The notes: generated from the sequence alone by a model not told the origin. A DNA stretch of 64,000 bases from Sulfuricaulis sp040901545 (GCF_040901545.1 NZ_JBBDYL010000031.1:1-64000), one strand, 5' to 3'. Shown: positions 16,502-25,798, counted from the stretch's first letter. Numbers and translations are program-made.

Positions 16502-17272
16502 ATGTCCTCATCCGTTGTTTCCGTTTCCCGGCTTTGCAAGTATTTCGGTCAAGTCATGGCCGTTGACGACATCAGTTTTGAAGTGGCATCGCATTCGACC
16601 ACCGCGCTGCTGGGCGGTAATGGCGCGGGGAAGACCACGACCCTGTCCATGCTGCTCGGCCTGCTGTTGCCCACCTCGGGCAGCGTTTCCATTTTTGGCG
16701 TGGATATGCTGCGCGACCGCTATCGGGTTTTGCCGCGCGTGAATTTTTCATCGCCCTATGTCGATCTTCCGCGACGGTTGACGGTCCGTGAAAATCTCAC
16801 GATTTATGCTCGCCTCTACGGAATTATCAATTTCAGCGCGCGCATTCATGCCCTGACCGAAGAACTCCAGATTGGGCGTTTCCTGGGGCGGCCTTACGGG
16901 CAACTGTCAGCCGGCGAAAAGACGCGCGTGGTGTTGGCCAAGGCGCTGTTGAACGAGCCGGAGTTGTTGTTGCTCGATGAACCGACCGCCTCGCTTGATC
17001 CGGACACGGCCGATTACGTACGCGGCTTGCTGGAGTCGTTTCGTAAACGCACCGGCACAACGATTCTGCTTGCCTCGCATAATATGTCGGAGGTGGAACG
17101 GTTGTGCGATGACGTGATCATGCTGCGGGCCGGCAAGCTGGTTGACCGCGGTCCGCCGGCACAGCTGCTCACGCGCTACGGCCGGCGCAACATGGAAGAG
17201 GTGTTCATCGACATCGCCCGCGAGCGCCACCTGGAAATCGCCCTCGATCAAAATCAAACGGCGGACAAATGA
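16502..17272 (+). CDS. ABC-2 type exporter, ATP-binding protein
   Basis: A 256-residue single-domain ABC ATPase has Walker A GGNGAGKT near residue 38 and Walker B ELLLLDEPTASLD. The signature motif is slightly unusual (LSAGEKTR instead of LSGGQ). The overall sequence is of the class that pairs with ABC-2 permeases for export of polysaccharide, lipid-linked or drug-like substrates (NodI/CcmA-like). It overlaps the permease gene by four bases, so the two act as one exporter. The substrate cannot be told from sequence. Confidence 0.88.
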   Translation: MSSSVVSVSRLCKYFGQVMAVDDISFEVASHSTTALLGGNGAGKTTTLSMLLGLLLPTSGSVSIFGVDMLRDRYRVLPRVNFSSPYVDLPRRLTVRENLTIYARLYGIINFSARIHALTEELQIGRFLGRPYGQLSAGEKTRVVLAKALLNEPELLLLDEPTASLDPDTADYVRGLLESFRKRTGTTILLASHNMSEVERLCDDVIMLRAGKLVDRGPPAQLLTRYGRRNMEEVFIDIARERHLEIALDQNQTADK

Positions 17273-18096
17273 ACGTAGGCATGCGCCAGCACACTGGCTT
17301 CCTGCCCTCGTTGCGGCGCATTTACGCGCTGATACTGCGACACACGTATCTATTACGCAGTTCCGGCCCGCGCATTCTAGAACTCATGTACTGGCCGACG
17401 GTGCAGATGATCCTGTGGGGCTTCATCACGCTGTTTCTGGTCAATCACAGTTCGTGGATTGCGCAGGCCTCCGGGGTATTGCTCTCGGGAGTGTTGCTGT
17501 GGGACGTGCTGTTTCGCAGCCAGCTCGGCGTGTCGCTGGTGTTCATGGAAGAGATGTGGTCGCGCAATCTCGGGCATCTTTTCGTGAGCCCGTTGCGTCC
17601 GACGGAGCTGGCTTGCGCGCTGCTGAGCATGAGCCTGATTCGTACGCTCATCGGCGTGGGCGGCGCGGCGTTGATCGCCATCCCGATGTTTCATTTCTCT
17701 GTCTTCAGCCTGGGTCTTCCGCTGCTCGCTTTTTTTGTGAACCTTATCATCATGGGCTGGTCGATCGGCCTGCTCGTGTCGGGTATCGTGCTGCGCTACG
17801 GCCTGGGAGCGGAGAGCATGGCCTGGATCGCCATCTTTGCCGTGCAGCCCGTCAGCGGGGTGTATTATCCGATCGACACCTTGCCTGACTGGCTGCAATA
17901 TGTTGCGGCGATACTGCCGTCGAGCCACGTTTTCGAAGGGATGCGCGCCGTGGTGGTAGACCACACATTTCGTGCCGACTTGCTGCTGAAAGCAGCAGGG
18001 TTGAATGTGATTTATCTTGCTGCCGGATTTTTTTCTTTCCTGGCTTTCTTCAACATCGCGCGGGTACGTGGTCAATTACTGCACGTGGGTGAGTAA
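17269..18096 (+). CDS. ABC-2 type exporter, permease
   Basis: This 275-residue inner-membrane protein has six predicted transmembrane helices arranged as in ABC-2 permeases, with NodJ-like architecture. The conserved region near the end (AVQPVSGVYYPIDTLPDWLQ followed by LPSSHVFEGMR) is the family's re-entrant/periplasmic signature. It is translationally coupled to the ATPase gene by an ATGA overlap. It is the last gene before the tRNA-Val integration locus, so it probably marks the original chromosomal flank. Confidence 0.9.
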   Translation: MNVGMRQHTGFLPSLRRIYALILRHTYLLRSSGPRILELMYWPTVQMILWGFITLFLVNHSSWIAQASGVLLSGVLLWDVLFRSQLGVSLVFMEEMWSRNLGHLFVSPLRPTELACALLSMSLIRTLIGVGGAALIAIPMFHFSVFSLGLPLLAFFVNLIIMGWSIGLLVSGIVLRYGLGAESMAWIAIFAVQPVSGVYYPIDTLPDWLQYVAAILPSSHVFEGMRAVVVDHTFRADLLLKAAGLNVIYLAAGFFSFLAFFNIARVRGQLLHVGE

Positions 18097-18145
18097 TGCC
18101 CACTCCGCCGCTCGGGTGGGTCGCGTGGTTTTCTGATGTCGTAAA

Positions 18146-18187
18146 TGGTGGGCGATGCAGGGTTCGAACCTGTGACCCCTGCCGTGT
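18146..18187 (-). repeat. Partial tRNA-Val 3' end (attachment-site copy 1)
   Basis: These 42 bp match the 3' end of the intact tRNA-Val at 35618-35692, including the CCA end, T arm and 3' side of the anticodon arm, with one mismatch. The rest of the tRNA is missing. This is the footprint of integration at the 3' end of a tRNA gene and marks the far-left end of the island tract. Confidence 0.88.
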
Positions 18188-18523
18188 AAATCCCCTTTCC
18201 CAAATCCAGAGTCACGAGAATCGACCACTTACGCGTGCCGGCTCCACGCGTCCGTGACTGAGGTGGACAGGAGTGGACTGAAGTGCGTCACTTTTTGGTC
18301 ACGGTTGTAGTTACCGGCCGGATGACCCTGGGACGGAGTCGAACCAGAGCTCGCCAATCCAATTTACATGCTAGAACACATTAGGGAAGAAGATATTGAG
18401 CGTTTGGTGGGGCTCATGCGGGTTATCCGTTTGCCAAGCTCATCACGGTTCACGAGGTGGTGCCGGCGGTTGTGCCGTTTGAGCCAGGTACTGATAGAAT
18501 TTCCATGAGGCTGGATCAGGTCA
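18188..18523. other. Island-end sequence, no intact gene
   Basis: Positions 18188-18325 resemble 25799-25935, including the shared words cgcgtccgtgact and ttttggtcacggt. Read on the minus strand, both end in a short reading frame with the ending VTTTVTK before a stop, perhaps the worn C-terminus of a lost gene such as an integrase. The remainder up to asmA contains only a short open stretch on the plus strand without a start codon. Confidence 0.5.
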
Positions 18524-20038
18524 ATGTCTAGAGCACTTAAAGTCATCCTGTTCGCCGTCGGCGGGTTCGTTGGTCTGCTCGTCTTGATCGCGCTGGCCCT
18601 GCTGCTTTTTGTCGACGCCAATGCCTACAAGCCCCGATTGGTAGCCGCCGCCTCGGGGGCTTTGGGGATGGATGTCAGTGTCGGTGGTCGGATGGGAATC
18701 GGTTTCCCCCCGGATCTGCACGTCACGCTGCAGGACGTGAACATCCGCAATCGGGGAACGAACCTCGTCTCCGCGAAGCAAGCCAGCCTTAGCATCGATC
18801 TACTTCCTCTGCTCCAAAAGAAAATCCGGATCGGGAAGATCGCACTGAAACAGCCCAGAATTTCTATCGAGCGGGACCACGACGGCAAGTTCAACTTCGA
18901 GCAACCGGTGGTGGTGGCCGGAGCCGTGTTACCTGCTCTGGATCTGGCAAAGCTTATTCTTTCGGACGCGATTCTCGTCTACACGGACAAACAATCCGGG
19001 CAAGGATTCGAGGCCGGAGACTGCAACCTGGACCTGCGCCGCCTGCGACTCTCGGGTGGGGAAAGACCGGATCTTATGAAGCAGCTTTCTTTCGCCGCAC
19101 AACTCGCCTGCGGCGAGATCCGGAAAAATGACTTCACGGTATCCGATTTGAAATTCACGGCTAACGGGAAGCATGGCACCTTCGAACTCAAACCGGTCAC
19201 GATGCGTATTTTTGGCGCGCAGGGGTCGGGAGGTATCCAGGCGGACTTTTCGGGCAGCGTGCCCCGTTACCAGGTCCGCTACGCTTTGCCGCAGTTCCGC
19301 AGCGAGGAGTTCCTCAAGACCCTGTCGCCGCGGAAGGTTGCGGAAGGTCCGATGGATTTCACCGCGAACCTGTCACTGCAGGGAAAGACAGTGAACGAGA
19401 TGAAGCAGACCGCGGACGGAGAGGCCTCCCTTCGGGGCGAGAACCTCACGCTCGACGGCATCGACCTCGACCGGGTGCTGTCCCGGTTTGAGTCCAGTCA
19501 GAACTTCAACCTCGTGGACGTGGGCGCCTTCTTCTTCGCCGGACCCTTCGGACTGGCGGTCACCAAGGGGTACGACTTCGCCAGCCTCTTTCAAGGATCG
19601 GAGGGCCGCAGCGAGATCCGGACGCTCGTCTCCGACTGGAAGGTCGAGCGCGGCGTGGCGCAAGCGCGAGATGTGGCCATGGCGACGAACCGGAACCGGA
19701 TCGCCCTCCATGGGAGACTCGATTTCGTCAACGAGCGATTCGATGACGTAACCATGGCGCTGATCGACGCCAAGGGTTGCGTCACGGTGCGGCAAAAAAT
19801 AACTGGCAGCTTCCAGAAACCGGTGGTGGAGAAACCGAACATCCTCATGTCGCTCACCGGGCCGGCGCGCCAGCTGCTCAAGAAGGGGAGGGACCTCTTT
19901 CCGGGCGGGGAGTGCGAGGTATTCTACGCCGGCTCGGTGGCGCCGCCGAAATCAATGGATGGCGACGCAACCGGCGCCACGGCCGGCGCTCAAGCCGAGG
20001 GGATGCCGGTGCGCGCGTCGCGCGTCAGCAGCAGATGA
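18524..20038 (+). CDS. AsmA family protein
   Basis: A 504-residue envelope protein of the AsmA family, bridge-like proteins implicated in phospholipid transport and outer-membrane homeostasis. A single N-terminal transmembrane helix (about residues 6-30) is followed by the AsmA N-terminal pattern DANAYKPRLVAAASGALGMD, then repeated beta-rich modules. The AsmA-2-like part in the C-terminal half includes LDRVLSRFESSQNFNLVDVGAFFFAG. The C-terminus after about 455 is low-complexity. The 3' end overlaps the convergent radical SAM gene by 49 bp, so the last residues may be a compromise of two reading frames. Confidence 0.88.
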   Translation: MSRALKVILFAVGGFVGLLVLIALALLLFVDANAYKPRLVAAASGALGMDVSVGGRMGIGFPPDLHVTLQDVNIRNRGTNLVSAKQASLSIDLLPLLQKKIRIGKIALKQPRISIERDHDGKFNFEQPVVVAGAVLPALDLAKLILSDAILVYTDKQSGQGFEAGDCNLDLRRLRLSGGERPDLMKQLSFAAQLACGEIRKNDFTVSDLKFTANGKHGTFELKPVTMRIFGAQGSGGIQADFSGSVPRYQVRYALPQFRSEEFLKTLSPRKVAEGPMDFTANLSLQGKTVNEMKQTADGEASLRGENLTLDGIDLDRVLSRFESSQNFNLVDVGAFFFAGPFGLAVTKGYDFASLFQGSEGRSEIRTLVSDWKVERGVAQARDVAMATNRNRIALHGRLDFVNERFDDVTMALIDAKGCVTVRQKITGSFQKPVVEKPNILMSLTGPARQLLKKGRDLFPGGECEVFYAGSVAPPKSMDGDATGATAGAQAEGMPVRASRVSSR

Positions 20039-21912
20039 AATACCGAGGAGTCGATCGGCACCAGCGGCCGCACGCGCTCATCGATCCAGACTGAGACGCG
20101 ATCGCCATAGGGGGCGAGACGCTTCAGCAGGCGCTCGAGTTGCCGCTGCTGATCCGCGCGCAGTGCTTCGATGTGCAGCGACACGGTGGCGGCGGAGCGG
20201 TGCAGCATTTTCTCCAGGCGTTTCGCGGCGCGCGTGAAAAACGCGCGACCGACATATCCGCGCAGCAGGATCTGCAAATGCGCGCCGCCCTCGCCGACGC
20301 GGCTGGCGATTTCGACCACACCGCGATGTACCTCGGCCGCACACAGTTTGTGCAGCATGGCGGCGGTGCGCTGAGCCAGACGCTGCTCCCGGTGGCGGTC
20401 GGTCATGAAATGGCGCTCGATATAGTCGCGCATGGCCAGCCCCGCGATCCAGTCCGCGAGCACCTGCGGCCAGGCGCGCGGCGGCGCGGCGGTCAGCGTG
20501 CGCAAAATGTGGAGCAACCGTATCAGCCCGCCGGCGAGCAGGGCGCGCGTGAACAGTCGGCGCACGATCGCCAGGCGCTGGCGCGGCGAATAATTCCCCC
20601 GGTAGACGGGATTCCGGAGATAACGGATTTTGTTGCCGATGCGTCGGGCGATGCCGTGGTCGCTGAACAGGCGCCGGTACAACACCTGATAATTCTGCAC
20701 CATGGCCTCGTAGCCCATGCGCTTCGGGATGATATTGGTGCCCGGCTTGGTGTTGTCGCCGTGTCCGGCCCCGGCGATCAGCCGCCCTTCCAGCTGGAGG
20801 CGTTCGTAGAGCGGCGTGCGCGGCAGCGCCGTGAGCAGGCCCACCATGGAAACCTGGATGCCGGCGCCGGTGATGAAGTGGTACTGTTTGTCGAAGCTGT
20901 CGAGCGTATCGTTGTCGAAACCGATGATAAACCCCGCCAGCACGTCCACGCCGTGGGTGTAAAGCGCGCGTACGGCGGTCAGCATGTCGCGCCCGGTGTT
21001 CTGGGTCTTGAGCGTTTCCTTCAGGCTGGCTTCATCCGGCGACTCGATGCCGATGAACACCCAGGCAAAATTCGCGTCCTGAAACAGCTGCAATAGCCCG
21101 GCGTCATCCGCCAGGTTGATCGACGCTTCGGTGCCGAACTGGAAGGTGTAGTGGTGGCGCCGCTGATAATCCGCGAGATAGCGCAGCAGCGCCTTCGCCA
21201 GTTTTTGGTTGCCGATCAGGTTGTCGTCCACGAAGAATACGTTGTGGATGTCCTGGGCGCGCAGTCGATCGAGCTCGCGGCCGATTTGTTCCAGGCTTTT
21301 GGTGCGCGGCCGGCGCCCGAACATGACGATGATGTCGCAGAATTCGCAGCGGTAAGGGCAGCCGCGCGAGAACTGCATGCTCGCGGTGACATAGCGATCC
21401 AGCTTGAGCAGGTCGAAGCGCGGTGTCGGCGAGTCTTCCAGTTTGACCACGCCGGTCTCCCGGTAGCGGGGCTTGGGCGCGTTGTGTTCGAAGTCACGGC
21501 AGAATTCACGCCAGATGTATTCGGCCTCGCCGGCCACGACGGTATCGGCCAGGTCCGCGAAGCGTTCCGGGCACAGCGAGGCGAAACTGCCGCCGGCCAC
21601 TACGTAATGGCCCTGACGGCGGTAGTATTCGATCAGCTCCAGTTGGCGCCGGAACTGCACGGCCATGCCGCAGATCCCGACGATGTCCGCCTGCGGATGC
21701 AACGGTACCGTTTCGATGTTCTCGTCGATGATTTCCACCTGCCAGCCGGGCGGACACAGCGCCGCCAGCGTGGCCAGCCCGAGCGGCGGGTTGAGCGCGC
21801 GTTTGTCGGGCAGGATGTTTTCCAGCGCCCAGCGAAAGCTCCAGAAGCTCTCCGGAAACCTCGGATTGATCAGCAGCAACCGCATGGGACGGCCCTGGAG
21901 TGAACTCGGCAT
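19990..21912 (-). CDS. B12-binding domain radical SAM protein
   Basis: A 640-residue enzyme with an N-terminal cobalamin-binding Rossmann domain (about 10-150; begins MRLLLINPRFPESFW, with the IVGICGM and VVAGGSFASL strands). A radical SAM domain follows, with the cluster motif C-x3-C-x2-C in CPYRCEFCD near residues 185-192. The C-terminal region resembles DUF4070. Such proteins perform methylations or rearrangements of lipids, hopanoids or natural products; this substrate is unknown. The start at 21912 is chosen over upstream codons because the family-like N-terminus begins nine residues later; ATG 21885 is an alternative. It lies convergent to asmA. Confidence 0.88.
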   Translation of the reverse strand: MPSSLQGRPMRLLLINPRFPESFWSFRWALENILPDKRALNPPLGLATLAALCPPGWQVEIIDENIETVPLHPQADIVGICGMAVQFRRQLELIEYYRRQGHYVVAGGSFASLCPERFADLADTVVAGEAEYIWREFCRDFEHNAPKPRYRETGVVKLEDSPTPRFDLLKLDRYVTASMQFSRGCPYRCEFCDIIVMFGRRPRTKSLEQIGRELDRLRAQDIHNVFFVDDNLIGNQKLAKALLRYLADYQRRHHYTFQFGTEASINLADDAGLLQLFQDANFAWVFIGIESPDEASLKETLKTQNTGRDMLTAVRALYTHGVDVLAGFIIGFDNDTLDSFDKQYHFITGAGIQVSMVGLLTALPRTPLYERLQLEGRLIAGAGHGDNTKPGTNIIPKRMGYEAMVQNYQVLYRRLFSDHGIARRIGNKIRYLRNPVYRGNYSPRQRLAIVRRLFTRALLAGGLIRLLHILRTLTAAPPRAWPQVLADWIAGLAMRDYIERHFMTDRHREQRLAQRTAAMLHKLCAAEVHRGVVEIASRVGEGGAHLQILLRGYVGRAFFTRAAKRLEKMLHRSAATVSLHIEALRADQQRQLERLLKRLAPYGDRVSVWIDERVRPLVPIDSSVFHLLLTRDARTGIPSA

Positions 21913-22108
21913 GGTGACTCGATCCCTGTTGTTCGAATTCCGTCTTCGGTGTGCGATAACTTCCTCGGTATGGAGAAGAATGCTACCACTATTCACCACA
22001 CCAAGACGAACCACGCGGCCTCAACCCGCAGGAGCGGAACCAGAACACCGCCCAGATTACTCCGGGAGGTCTGCGCGTCAGTCGTTCGGCAAATGCAAAG
22101 CGCCGCGT

Positions 22109-22244
22109 TTAGCGGTTATGTTTGACGAACTGGAAGATATTGGTTAAGCCGAGTATATCGGTGATCAGCAGCACGATGAAGATGAACACCAACGCCCCGA
22201 GAAAGCTATCGCCGCCGGCCGGCGACTGACTGCCCGACAGTCAT
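22109..22244 (-). pseudogene. Possible small hydrophobic membrane protein with frameshift
   Basis: On the minus strand a short frame encodes a strongly hydrophobic helix (LGALVFIFIVLLITDILGL) followed by NIFQFVKHNR and a stop. It has no standard start in that frame. An ATG at 22244 begins MTVGQSVAG in another frame and would join it through one frameshift in the gccggccggcggcg tract. Either the gene is broken or it uses a rare start. No clear ribosome site is present. The 21913-22483 gap holds nothing else I can identify. Confidence 0.25.
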
Positions 22245-22483
22245 CTAAATAGGGAAAACACCATGGCCGCCCGGATCGCCGTATGCACGGGATCACACCG
22301 ACCAGGACGATTGCTGATCAAGTCTCCGCACCAACTTTTTCGTGCAAAAGAGCCCAGGGCTGTTACGTGAGCGACCTAACTCACCCATCTCCGGAATTTT
22401 TTCAGGAATAAGCTGTCCATCATTATCGAAGGAAGAGGGAAATCTTTAGTTAGTGGCTATAACCGTTATTTGTCGGGGAAACC

Positions 22484-22951
22484 ATGGGTATTTTTCCTTT
22501 TTTGTGCGCATCGGCGTTGAGCATTTTATTGGCGCTGTCAGTGGCGACAAAGGCTTCGGCTACTGACATTTCGAGTTACGCGTTCGTGCAGGACGATGGC
22601 TCGTTGAGAGTGGACGGCCGTGCCATCCGGCTGTTTGGCATTTACATCCCCCAAACAGCCCAGTCCTGCCGCCTGTTCGAGCGGCCCGTGACGTGCGCGC
22701 CACGGGCCGCACTGGCGCTCGATTTCAAGATTGGGGCTGATTTCGTTCACTGCGAGCCAATGATGAAAAACGTGGACGGCAGTATCGTGGCGCGCTGCCG
22801 GGTCAGTGGCGAAGATTTAAGCGCCTATCTGCTTGAACGAGGTTGGGCGCTGGCGCTGCCGGATGCACCCTTCGAATATACTGCGCTCGAAAAGATCGCC
22901 AGACATAAAGGCGTGGGTGTGTGGGGGTTGACGCTGGAAAAAGTACGCTAG
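22484..22951 (+). CDS. Secreted SNase-like (thermonuclease-fold) protein
   Basis: A 155-residue protein with a signal peptide (cleavage probably after ATKASA) and an OB-fold region resembling staphylococcal nuclease. Similar features are VDGRAIRLFGIYIP, where nucleases have RLxGIDAPE, and the closing part AYLLERGWALAL followed by YTALEKIARHKGVGVWG. The calcium/catalytic residues expected after the IP motif are not clearly conserved, so it may be a non-catalytic member. The gene stands alone, with a GGGG-type ribosome site before ATG 22484. Confidence 0.72.
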   Translation: MGIFPFLCASALSILLALSVATKASATDISSYAFVQDDGSLRVDGRAIRLFGIYIPQTAQSCRLFERPVTCAPRAALALDFKIGADFVHCEPMMKNVDGSIVARCRVSGEDLSAYLLERGWALALPDAPFEYTALEKIARHKGVGVWGLTLEKVR

Positions 22952-22986
22952 GGTCAAGTGTTATAAATTCTTATAAGAAAGTTTCC

Positions 22987-23571
22987 CTAGTGTTGTCCCG
23001 CTCCGATTTTCTGCCAGATTTGTTGCCGGAAGCGTTTAACTTTTGACGGATCGCCGATTTCCATGGCGAGATTGTCGATGAGTGCCTGCAACTGACTTGG
23101 ATTGGTTGGTTTGCCGTACCGCTCGAGTTGTTCGGACCATACGATTACCGCCAACGGTCCCAGGAACTCGACCAATTCGGATTCAATCACTTTGAGCACA
23201 CCGGGCATCTGATCGCCGGTAATTGAATTCGGAGTGAGGCGCGCCGTCGTCGTCGCCCGTTGTTCGCCGGCAAGCAGGTGCAAAATTTCCGCCGTTGACG
23301 GAAGTTTCTCACCGTGATGACCACCGATTTGCTTTTGCGAGAACTTGACGCGGGCCTGTGTGATTTCCTTGATGGGAATGATCGCCTCAACGCCTTTTTT
23401 CAGGCCGTACGACACGAAAGTGATCACGCCGTTCTCGAGATAGATACGTGCCAGGTGGTTGTCTTTCGTGGCGATCAGTAACGTACCTGTCCGTTTCTCG
23501 TTACAACTGCGTTGCAACTCATGCATGAAACCTTCATGTGTAACCAGCGAGGTTTTATCCGGTTCTGTCAT
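22987..23571 (-). CDS. Small PATAN/DUF4388-like signalling protein
   Basis: A 194-residue cytoplasmic protein. The N-terminal half (about 20-75) has the pattern of DUF4388/PATAN adaptor domains (GTLLIATKDNHLARIYLENG, FVSYGLKKGVEAI). The C-terminal half is helical, with a conserved-looking VIESELVEFLGPLAVIVW stretch seen in prokaryotic regulatory proteins of this kind. A strong GGAGGTGA ribosome site fixes the start at 23571. It lies downstream of the Cache-HAMP gene on the same strand, and the two probably form one signalling unit. The function is inferred, not known. Confidence 0.7.
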   Translation of the reverse strand: MTEPDKTSLVTHEGFMHELQRSCNEKRTGTLLIATKDNHLARIYLENGVITFVSYGLKKGVEAIIPIKEITQARVKFSQKQIGGHHGEKLPSTAEILHLLAGEQRATTTARLTPNSITGDQMPGVLKVIESELVEFLGPLAVIVWSEQLERYGKPTNPSQLQALIDNLAMEIGDPSKVKRFRQQIWQKIGAGQH

Positions 23572-23761
23572 GTTCACCTCCGCGTCGCGAAGATTGCCGC
23601 GGATCTACATACCGTTACCTTGTTTGCAATCCGACAGGAAAGCCTGGCTTCTCGCGTATCCGCAGTGATGTTTTTCGCGCGTGAAACAATCCATATTCTG
23701 TGCAGTCACGTTCTATGATGCGGTTTCGCGGCGTCGCAAACCAACATATTCTTCCTGCCAA

Positions 23762-24889
23762 TTATCTCTCCGCCCTGAGACGCGGTTCGTTTGCGGGCTG
23801 CTTATGTATTGCACGCAGCCGTTCAATCGCCAGCCTGATGCTCGTTCCCATACGATCGATGGCCGCCGCCAGCGCGCCGATTTCATCTCCGCGGCTGGCC
23901 TCGGCGACCTTGGCGAAGGTCCGACCGCGGCTCATTTCGTCGGCGATGCGTGTCAAGCGCCGGATCGGGTTGGCGAGCTGTTGCGAGAACATATACGCAA
24001 TCATTGTTACCACTGCCAAAGTAGCGATTAAAAGAATGGACGCGTTCCAGTTGGCGTCTCGAACCGGGCGAAACGCCTCGTCATAATCCTGCTGGGCTAC
24101 CATTGTCCAACCCTGGTCAGTCTTCTGTACGTACGCGATGACATCTTTATCGCCATCCCGGTAGGAGATCAGCTTTTTACCGGTTTGCGGGCGTTGCACA
24201 AACGCGGCGTGCTTGCTGAAGTCGGTGCTCTTGTCCGCGTATTCCTCCTTTTGGTGCGCGACCACCTTGCCGTTTTCGTCGAGCAGAAACGCGTATCCGG
24301 TTTGACCAATCCGCAGGTTGGTGATTCTTTCCGACATCTCCGCGATCGACATGCCTATCGCAATCACGCCGGCGATTCTTTTCCCGCCGGTGGTTTCGTC
24401 CCCGGCAAAAATCGGGGCGGAAAGAATCACCGCCGGCTTTCCGGTGGTCCTGCTGACTATAACCTGCTTACCCATGGGGGCGCCTTTTATGACGTCCTTG
24501 AAATAAACCCGGTCGCTGTAATCGATCGGCTTGAGATCATCGCTTCTTCCGACGTTCATGCCGTCAGGCCCCATGGTAAAGACCAGATAACTCCACTTAT
24601 ATTCATTGAGCACCGACCGTAATATCGGATTCTGTAGCGCACTATCCATCGAAACCATGTCCTTGAGTGCGGCATTCTGGTTCAGGACTTTAAGGTTCAT
24701 CGTGACCCAGCTGTTCACGAAGCTCGAAAGCTTGTCCGAGACGTTGGCAAGTTGTTGATTTACGCCGTCGGTGGTCTGCTCGATCGTGTTCTGGTAGTTG
24801 ATATACCAGATAACGGATAGTGGCACGACCGCGACGAACAGCATCGCAATCAATATCTTTTGGAAGATTGAAAGGCTGAATAATTTCAT
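23762..24889 (-). CDS. Cache-HAMP receptor lacking an output domain
   Basis: A 375-residue membrane sensor has a first transmembrane helix at about 8-30, a periplasmic double-Cache domain (about 35-275; contains YSDRVYFKDVIKG and GQTGYAFLLDENGKVVAH), a second helix near 285-305 and a HAMP linker (about 305-360). It ends shortly after the HAMP, with no methyl-accepting, kinase, GGDEF or other output domain. The ribosome site GGAGGTAAAC fits ATG 24889. The small DUF4388-like gene immediately downstream may supply the missing output. Small organic acids or amino acids are usual Cache ligands. Confidence 0.87.
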   Translation of the reverse strand: MKLFSLSIFQKILIAMLFVAVVPLSVIWYINYQNTIEQTTDGVNQQLANVSDKLSSFVNSWVTMNLKVLNQNAALKDMVSMDSALQNPILRSVLNEYKWSYLVFTMGPDGMNVGRSDDLKPIDYSDRVYFKDVIKGAPMGKQVIVSRTTGKPAVILSAPIFAGDETTGGKRIAGVIAIGMSIAEMSERITNLRIGQTGYAFLLDENGKVVAHQKEEYADKSTDFSKHAAFVQRPQTGKKLISYRDGDKDVIAYVQKTDQGWTMVAQQDYDEAFRPVRDANWNASILLIATLAVVTMIAYMFSQQLANPIRRLTRIADEMSRGRTFAKVAEASRGDEIGALAAAIDRMGTSIRLAIERLRAIHKQPANEPRLRAER

Positions 24890-25189
24890 ATGTGTTTACC
24901 TCCGTACCTTAATCATAGGACACACAATCCGTGGAATTCGGACGTCCCACCCCGGTGTGGTTACAGCTGGCCAGTCGTTTGAAAGCCGTGACTTGACGGC
25001 CCGTAACCGTCGTTAAGGCCAATATCTACAAAGTAGCAGCAAAACGCGTGCCAGTGACGACCACGGGTAAAGCCAGTGTGGAATAACCTAGTCCCTTCGG
25101 GCATTTAGCGAGGGGCCATCGCCATTGGTCATTCCGGGTGGGGCGCCTACGATCAGTGCGGTATGGAGCTGAGTGGGAGCAAAATCGAT

Positions 25190-25650
25190 TTCCAGGGACA
25201 TATCGGCGGCGGGAATGTCGTGATCGGGCCCGAACATGTCTATGATATCCATCGTGTAGCGGAGCGTGAGTCGCTGCAGTTCCGGGCGCGACATGACTGC
25301 GGATCGATTCGCGCACCACCCTTAGCCGCCAACGGCAACTCCTTCAGACATACTTCCCACATCGCCAGCGTCGACACTTCCCCAGATTCACGTCTTGGTG
25401 ATAGCGGATACCGCCATTGGTCGGTCCCATCGTCAGTACGCGCTGCACGCAATAGCCGAAAACCGTCTCGACTCCCAAGTATTCATCGCGACGGCAAGGA
25501 AAACTGACGGTCAACAACCGCTGAGGATACAGCAGACGGTCGCGGATATTTACGTCGGGGCCCATGATCTCGGCGGCCTTTAAAAACTGTTTCTAGGCCA
25601 TCTGGAACATCAGCTCATCCCATTCCGCCTTGCGGTAAAGACCTTAAATG
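25190..25650 (-). pseudogene. Decayed glutamate dehydrogenase fragment
   Basis: Three successive minus-strand frames together resemble the N-terminal half of NAD(P)-glutamate dehydrogenase: RDRLLYPQRLLTVSFP, then VLTMGPTNGGIRYHQDVNLG, then (new frame) VSTLAMW and AKGGARIDP, then (third frame) ELQRLTLRYTMDIIDMFGPD and DIPAADM. At least two frameshifts, an in-frame TAG and a small deletion interrupt it, and the catalytic and C-terminal halves are absent. It sits at the right end of island A. The stretch 24890-25189 beside it contains nothing recognisable. Confidence 0.82.
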
Positions 25651-25753
25651 AATGACTGGGTGGTCGATGACATGATTAGGGGTCTTGTGCGTGTTGTAGT
25701 AGCCCCTCATTGGAAATTCGGTGAAAAGTGAAGAGGCTAAAATATTGATTATC

Positions 25754-25798
25754 TGGTGGGCGATGCAGGGTTCGAACCTGCGACCCCTGCCGTGTGAA
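25754..25798 (-). repeat. Partial tRNA-Val 3' end (attachment-site copy 2)
   Basis: These 45 bp are identical to 35618-35662 in the intact tRNA-Val gene, covering the CCA end, T arm and part of the anticodon arm; identity stops abruptly after that. It is the boundary between islands A and B. Confidence 0.92.

Larger units (their letters stand above)
18146..25753. mobile_element. Island A, between tRNA-Val att copies 1 and 2
   Basis: This 7.6-kb block is bounded by direct repeats of the tRNA-Val 3' end. It carries asmA, a B12-binding radical SAM gene, a possible small membrane ORF, an SNase-like gene, a small DUF4388-like gene, a Cache-HAMP receptor and a decayed glutamate dehydrogenase. No integrase is recognisable. 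About 140 bp next to its left att copy are similar to the same position beside att copy 2, so both islands came from related elements. It now looks fixed and degraded. Confidence 0.65.

Noticed and set aside
20140..21096. 318-codon plus-strand open frame
   Set aside because: Antisense to the radical SAM gene; composition typical of a shadow frame.
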